Origin: Primulina eburnea
Lineage: Eukaryota > Streptophyta > Magnoliopsida > Lamiales > Gesneriaceae
Assembly: GCF_022965805.1 (NCBI RefSeq)
Contig: NC_133108.1
Span: 22,659,545 to 22,723,544 of the forward strand
Reading direction: 5' to 3'
Length of the DNA stretch: 64,000 nt
In this document: positions 59,156-64,000 of the stretch, piece after piece
Layout of the letters: each line of letters starts with the position of its first letter
Numbering within the stretch: position 1 is the first letter of the stretch
Made by a program: the position numbers and the translations under genes
The notes under the pieces: model-generated
Databases searched by the model: none
Seen by the model: only the letters and a program-made list of their open reading frames with translations
Told to the model about the DNA's origin: nothing

Positions 59156-59157
59156 CT

Positions 59158-60005
59158 TGTTGGTTAATAACAATCAGTTAAACTAGAGTAGTTGCGGAAA
59201 GTAACTGACTGAAATATAGAATATGAAACTGAAAGAAATATTCAAGAGTTGTTTATGGATGTTCGGAGAATTTAATTACTCCTACGTCACCTTTTCTATC
59301 TCAAGGATAAGATATTCACTAAAAGACTTTGATCAAGTACAACACTTGTACAGACCCACTTCAGTTTGGACTTACAACTGCCAAAACTGAAACTCTTAGT
59401 TCTACACAATATTCTCAGTACGTAACTGATATCAGCACAATTGAATATAACAGCTTTTAAAGAGTGCTAATAAGCTCAGATTGTAGCCTTGATTGCTACG
59501 AGTAATTCAAATGAAAGTGAGCTAAGATTTTGACAGAGTAACAACAAGCTTAAGATTGAGTGATCGTCTCTGCTTTTCAGATATTCTTCAGTCATATTTA
59601 TATAATTCTCTTTCAACGGTAACTTTGAGATGTATTTGAATTCTTGTATTCGTTGATTGCCACTTCATCATTTGTTGGGCAATGTTCTCTTCATTGATTG
59701 TCATACGGCGTCTTAATTGCAATAGATGAAATACGTTGTTCTATGCTGTAATGATTGAGGTGCGGCTTTCCATATTCATTTGCTGTTTACCATGTCCTTT
59801 TGTCGGTTGAATGTTCTTTCCCGAGAAGCATTCAGTTGAGATACGTTTTAACTGAAACTTATGCGGCTGAGTATATTAACTGATCGGTTTCCAACTGATC
59901 AGTTTTCTTCATTTGTTCAGCTGGTTTCAGTTGTTAAATATTCAGTTGTCTCATAATTCAGTTAGTTTCTTCAGTTTGTCAAACTCCGAAATTTGATTTC
60001 CAACA
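59158..60005 (-). repeat. 3' LTR of the copia-type element
   Basis: 848 bp, TGTTGGTT to TTCCAACA on the + strand. Shares GTTTATGGATGTTCGGAG followed by ACTCCTACGTCACC, and the downstream AAAGACTTTGAT block, with the solo LTR at 26437-27981. The 59870-59990 part is rich in CAGTT and AACTG words. AATCT at 59153-59157 is the likely target duplication, unconfirmed. Confidence 0.8.
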
Positions 60006-60020
60006 ATTTCCCCTTTTTGG
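60006..60020 (-). other. Polypurine tract of the copia-type element
   Basis: On the minus strand CAAAAAGGGGAAAT immediately precedes TGTTGG, and GTCAGACACC precedes it. This is the usual form for copia SIRE/Opie-type elements and fixes the orientation as minus. Confidence 0.75.
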
Positions 60021-60146
60021 TGTCTGACAAAACTAAGCATATATTAACTGAAGGATTGAACTCTTATAGACTGCTTCTTAACAAAAACTGTCTCAAAATA
60101 AACTGCTAAACTGCTAACTACTCTTCAATGCTTTTTCTGAGTCATA

Positions 60147-62798
60147 CTAAACTTCCCCCTTTTTGTCAAACTGAGCCATGTGGAGAGATAATTGTCGAAC
60201 TTCAGTAGATAAGATGCCGACATTGGCTGAAATACTGGAGATGGCAGTAAGAACTGAGGTTTGCAGTGAGTCTATTTTGTTTGCAATAGATGTTTCTAGT
60301 CTTTCAATTCCTTGGTTGATCACATCTTGAGTAACGAAAAGAGCAGCAGTTGTGGCTTTGTTCTGCTTGTGTTCTATGGCAACTGAGAGTTCAGTTACAA
60401 CTTCTTGAATATTCTTCACCTTTGCAAAAACAAAATCTTCGGATCCATTCAGCTTTACAGAATGATAGTATTGGGTTGACTGAATGGATTTGATGGCATC
60501 CATTATTTGATTCATATTTGTCTTGATGGTGTTGATTTCATCGAACAATGCTTCCGAATTTGAGATTTCAGGAGACATGACTCCTATATCTTCCTGATGT
60601 GGCACTTGTTCTGGTGGAGTGAAAATTATCATAGTGCGATCAACTGTCTCTTCTTGACCTTGAGATGAAGAAGGTTGCTTTTGAGCATCAGAAACACTTT
60701 GTTCTAGAATAACAGGGTTATCTGTGGTAACTGCTATTGGAGAATCATGGGCTTGTTCTTCTGTTCGATCAACAGCTGAAACTTGGGGTGGTTCTTCAGT
60801 TTCAGATGTTACTTGCTGAACTGTTTCTCGAGCAACAAAAAATTGAGCTTGGTCTGCATTATCAGAGAATTACTGGAGATTGAAAATGTTTTTCAGCAAC
60901 AAAAGTTTGAATTGGGTCTTCAGATGTAACCAGAACTTCTTGTTCTATTTGTTCAGTCAGAGGATCAACTGATTCAAGATTATGTGCTTCAGTTTGACCT
61001 TCCTGAGCAACTGACTGAATGATTTCATCGATATTGGCGAAGGTCAGTTCGGTCTCAGAGTACAGATGTTGATTCCCGGCTGTTGTTTGTGGAACCTCCT
61101 GGGCTGATTTTTCAGCAATGAGTTCTTCAGAAGATTCATTCTGCTGAGGTGATGAAGATTTGTATTCCTCTATTCCTGAAGATTTTTCTGGAAGAACAAG
61201 TTCTTGATCTTGTTCCCAAAACCTTATTTCCCTCTGTAGGCCACTAAGATCTACATCCAGTTGAGTGAACACAGCTCTATCTTCATATGCAGTTGGCCCT
61301 GTGGGGTTGTAGTTTTCTTTCAACTTTCTAACCATCTTAGTCAGTTGATTAGCCCGTATTTGATCAAAGAAATATTGTCTCCTTTCCAGTGCTTGAATAA
61401 TGGTAGTAGCTTTAACTACCTTCAAAACTATCTTTTCTAGTTTAATAAACGTCTTCAGTTGGGATTTGTGCTTCAGTTTCTTGGCAAAAATTTCGGCCCT
61501 GAAGCTTTTCCAACGATCAAAAGCTGTGAGTTTTGATGTGGCAAATGTATTTACCTCTTCCCAAATTAGATCGATATGAGTTTGAATGGTGTGAGATGGC
61601 CTTGGCTCCTCCTCAAGCTTCCATTTTCCCTTCTCCATGGTTAGAATATGAGGAATTTGTAAGCTAGATTTTGTAGACTCCGCTGGTTCCTTCAATGTGA
61701 TGCCTTTCGGTCTAGCCTGAGGTAAAATAGTGTGTTGTTTTACACGAGTGAAGGGAGCTTTTACTCTAGTGGGTATCTTTTCAGTTGGAACTATATCATC
61801 AGGAGGGATGACCTGCAATGGAATAGCCTGAATAGGCTTTTCAGCAGCTGACTGAGACAGTTTCTCAGTAATGGTTGGTTCCACTGCTGGTATTGGTTTG
61901 GTTCTTTGTGTCCTTGGTTTCTTGATAAGTTTGGGAGATGGAGTTTTCTCAGAATCTGATTCACTGAGAATCAGTTTTTGCTTTGTAGCCTTCAGTTGGG
62001 CCAGCGTCTGGGCTTTCTTGACTGATTTAGGAGAAGCTTGCTGCATCCCAATCTCCTTCTTGACTTTTACGAATTGTTTATGCGAGAGATCCATCTTGAT
62101 TTTTGGAGCAATATATTCTTGGCAGTGAATATCTTAAATTTTGAGAATTTTTCGGCATTGTTAGCTACCAGTCCTTTGAGTTTCAGAATATAACTGATTG
62201 GAATAGCAAACCCCCTGGACTGTTTTGTTGATTGAAGCATATTCTTTAGAATGCTGAAAATAATGTACCTCCAGTTGGATTTCTTCTCACCCATGATGAT
62301 TGTCATCACCTGGAATTTCTCAAGAGTGAGAGCTGCATATGAGCCAGCTTTAATTAAAATTCCCTTTGCTACAATATCAGCCAACAACTGAATTTCTGGT
62401 TTCAGTTCTTTCTTTGGGTCGAAGACTTTGATTTTCCGCCCATCAGCAGATAATGAGGATTGCATTTCCTCAATATCGAATGTTTTAAATTCAGAGAAAC
62501 TGACATATCCATCAATCGGCAAGGAAAACAATTCTCCAAAGTTTTCTTCAGATAAGATCAGCAACTGATCTTTGATAGTGACAGCGATGTTTCCTTCAAC
62601 AGTAACATACCCTTTCAGATAGAATTCATTCACTTCCTTCGAGTATATTTCTTGTGAAGATTGTCCCAAGAACATTCTGAGCCCAGCAGATTCAATCTTC
62701 AGAAAGACATTTTTGATATCAGCTTCTTGAATTGATAAAACTGAGTCAAAATCGATTGCCATGGCATTCATCATGTGAGCAGGTATCTGATTAGCCAT
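60147..62798 (-). pseudogene. Large ORF of the copia-type element, env-like position, two frame breaks
   Basis: Starts at ATG 62798 (MANQIPAHMM). Residues 1-240 look globular, with IESAGLRMFLG, ILSEENFGELFSLP and IKAGSYAALTLEKFQVMTIIMG. A one-base shift near 62080 leads into a long polar region rich in Lys, Gln, Ser, Thr and Glu (62094-60862, 410 codons) with no folded signature. A second break near 60650-60860 returns to the first frame and a C-terminal part of 161 codons with heptad-like coiled-coil spacing (60632-60147) ending near the purine tract. I recall similar proteins annotated as unknown and highly repeated in Dorcoceras. Its place next to the 3' LTR is that of the env-like ORF of SIRE elements; no signal peptide or clear membrane span is seen. 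Function unknown. Confidence 0.6.
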
Positions 62799-63366
62799 TT
62801 CGGAAAGTAAGATGATCTGAAATTCGTAGAAAATAAGGTTTGGAAATTAGTATGCTCTTAGAACTGATTGTATGCGTGAAGAAGAAGAACTGAATTGAAG
62901 CTGGTATAGTACATTTGAGCGTGACTGTTCAAATTCTGGACACGTATCAGTCCATGAAAATTTTGAATAAAAAATAAGTGTACGTGTGCTGTAATCGTGT
63001 GTATAAAGGTTAGCTGTTTTAAAGTAAGCCACGTCGTCAATCTGCAGTCACGTCAATTGATTTAGAATATAATAAATTTTAATTAGTTAATATATGTGAG
63101 AAGATTTGTAAACAATCCAACTGAACGATCAGTTGGGAAACTGATTCATTTCAGTTGAGAAGTTAAAAACAACTGTCTTCTCAGTTAACCTTTTAAAATT
63201 AATATTCCCCCTAAATTGGTGCTTAAAATAATTAAAATAGTGCTACAAAATAATTTTAAGAGTGCGAGAAGTTATTTGTCTTGCTGAACCGTTGAGGACT
63301 CTTCAGTTTTCTTGATATTCTCCTATAAATAGAAATAAATCAATTAGTTTTAGAAATATTATAAAA
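62799..63366. other. 568-bp spacer between divergent ORFs
   Basis: AT-rich, with many CAGTT/AACTG words, for example near 63115-63190. TATAAATA at 63324-63331 lies 36 bases before the ATG at 63367, so a promoter there would give a very short leader. No clear TATA on the minus strand close to 62798. I see no pol remnant. Confidence 0.5.
63324..63331 (+). promoter_or_regulatory. TATA box candidate upstream of the 63367 ORF
   Basis: CCTATAAATAGAAA is a good plant TATA context. The distance to the ATG is shorter than usual, so the start might lie further downstream or the box might be unused. Confidence 0.4.
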
Positions 63367-63765
63367 ATGTCTGATACGGGTGACTCAAGTCTTTCTCCTT
63401 TTTCTGTAGATGCCAGGAAGGCTGAGATTGAAGACGAAGTCTTCTATGAAAGTCTGCATTACTGGGAGCCATTGCAGGAGCTTGAGCTCTTGTACAATTC
63501 TGGGGAGGCCACCACTCCTGAATTGATGGCAGAACTGAATCAAGTGCGAGAACACTTGAATATTGCTGTGTGGGTGGACGTCTTCAAGGATGGTCACATG
63601 TATCAGCTGATGCTCTGCAAGGAATTGAAGATCCTGAGGCGCATAGCTCATTCTCAGAGCTTTCTCATGACTGCTCCTTCTTCTTTATCTGTTTGGCTGA
63701 AATTTTGGATAATTGTTGTGGAGAAGAAGTATGATGATGTAATCCAGACCAACATTTATAAGTAA
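63367..63765 (+). CDS. Unknown 132-residue protein encoded inside the copia-type element
   Basis: Intact ORF with start context AAAATGTC. Acidic and mostly helical-looking, with Leu/Glu-rich segments (WEPLQELELLYNSGE, ELMAELNQVREHL), KELKILRRIAHSQ, and a Trp-rich hydrophobic stretch near the end (SVWLKFWIIVVEKKY). I recognise no family with certainty; like the large minus-strand ORF it recalls repeat-associated unknown proteins of Lamiales. It is divergent from that ORF, and no splice signs are evident. It could be an exon of a longer gene. Confidence 0.45.
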   Translation: MSDTGDSSLSPFSVDARKAEIEDEVFYESLHYWEPLQELELLYNSGEATTPELMAELNQVREHLNIAVWVDVFKDGHMYQLMLCKELKILRRIAHSQSFLMTAPSSLSVWLKFWIIVVEKKYDDVIQTNIYK

Positions 63766-64000
63766 TGAAATATTTATCTGATTTTAAAACTGTTTTTCTG
63801 CAAGTGATATATTTCATCAGTTGTGACATAAACTGATGAGAAACTAACTGTCATATGTTGATCATGAACTGGGACTTTTTAAACAATTATTAACAGAATT
63901 CAAACTGGTGTCAGTTGACTATGAACAACTGACAACTTAAAGTCCTTGGTAAATGTGAAAGACGCATTAATTGTCGTGAGACTCTTCAGCTTCTCCAACG
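63766..64000. other. Downstream sequence to the window end
   Basis: AT-rich with many CAGTT, AACTG and ACTGAT words; no ORF recognised. Part of the copia-type element interior as far as can be seen. Confidence 0.4.

Larger units (their letters stand above)
50384..59157 (+). mobile_element. Athila-like gypsy element carrying NABP-like and LOG-like ORFs
   Basis: 5' LTR 50384-51860, Asp-type primer site, Athila-type gag and pol (to 57274), two extra intact ORFs (57446-57991 and 58201-58839), then an Athila-type 3' signature and purine tract (58944-58985), a TA tract and interruption by a copia-type element at 59158. The 3' LTR is not in the window. Gag and pol have several stops and shifts, whereas the two extra ORFs have none. 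It sits in C's 5' LTR and so is younger than C. Confidence 0.85.
59158..64000 (-). mobile_element. Copia-type LTR element with unusual ORFs, cut by the window end
   Basis: On the minus strand: 3' LTR 59158-60005, purine tract 60006-60020, a long broken ORF (60147-62798) and, in the opposite sense, a short ORF (63367-63765). TGTTG...CAACA ends are common in copia elements. No reverse transcriptase, RNase H or integrase is seen in the 4 kb of interior available. In SIRE-type copia elements an env-like ORF lies between pol and the 3' LTR, which would fit. The 5' LTR is outside the window. Confidence 0.65.

Overview
The window is plant nuclear DNA, almost entirely a nest of LTR retrotransposons. 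I infer a eudicot, probably an asterid of the Lamiales and possibly Gesneriaceae. The evidence is plant Ty3/gypsy chromovirus (Tekay/Del-like) and Athila-like proteins, primer sites matching plant initiator-Met and Asp tRNAs, AT-rich LTRs, and a copia-type element whose ORF resembles, from memory, proteins annotated in Dorcoceras. I see no ordinary host gene with introns, no rRNA or tRNA gene and no CRISPR array.

Layout, left to right. Gypsy element O (1-~12571, +) has element A (1238-9569, +) inserted in its integrase end; both TSD copies are visible. A decayed Athila/Tat-like 3' end and LTR-like sequence (12572-13966) leads into truncated gypsy element F (13961-15520, +). The 3' LTR of F is split by element D (-), whose 3' LTR, pol and gag span 15521-~21865. 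D's 5' end is broken by non-coding element E (21966-39935, -). E's 3' LTR holds element B (23659-33184, +), and B's gag holds a copia solo LTR (26437-27981). A piece of D's 5' LTR (39936-40421) then holds element C (40422-50383, -), a nearly intact chromovirus with a predicted 174-nt spliceosomal intron between gag and protease. C's 5' LTR is interrupted by an Athila-like element (50384-59157, +), which is in turn interrupted by a copia-type element (59158 to the window end, -). The deepest stack is F > D > E > B > solo LTR.

The most notable segment is the 3' part of the Athila-like element. Where such elements usually carry an env-like ORF, this one has two intact ORFs in the same orientation. 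One (57446-57991) encodes a basic, four-cysteine protein resembling the nucleic-acid-binding proteins of carlavirus-type plant RNA viruses. The other (58201-58839) is a full-length, intronless LONELY GUY (LOG) cytokinin-activating enzyme homologue. Each is preceded by a splice-acceptor-like sequence and both lie before the element's purine-rich 3' end. I read this as a retrotransposon that acquired a viral-type DNA/RNA-binding gene and a host cytokinin gene.

Other themes: gypsy LTRs of unrelated sequence (A, B, D, C, E) each carry an array of GC-rich repeated, mostly dyad-symmetric units; nonsense mutations in pol and gag are largely C-to-T at CAG and CGA; and the copia-type element carries divergent, non-pol ORFs.
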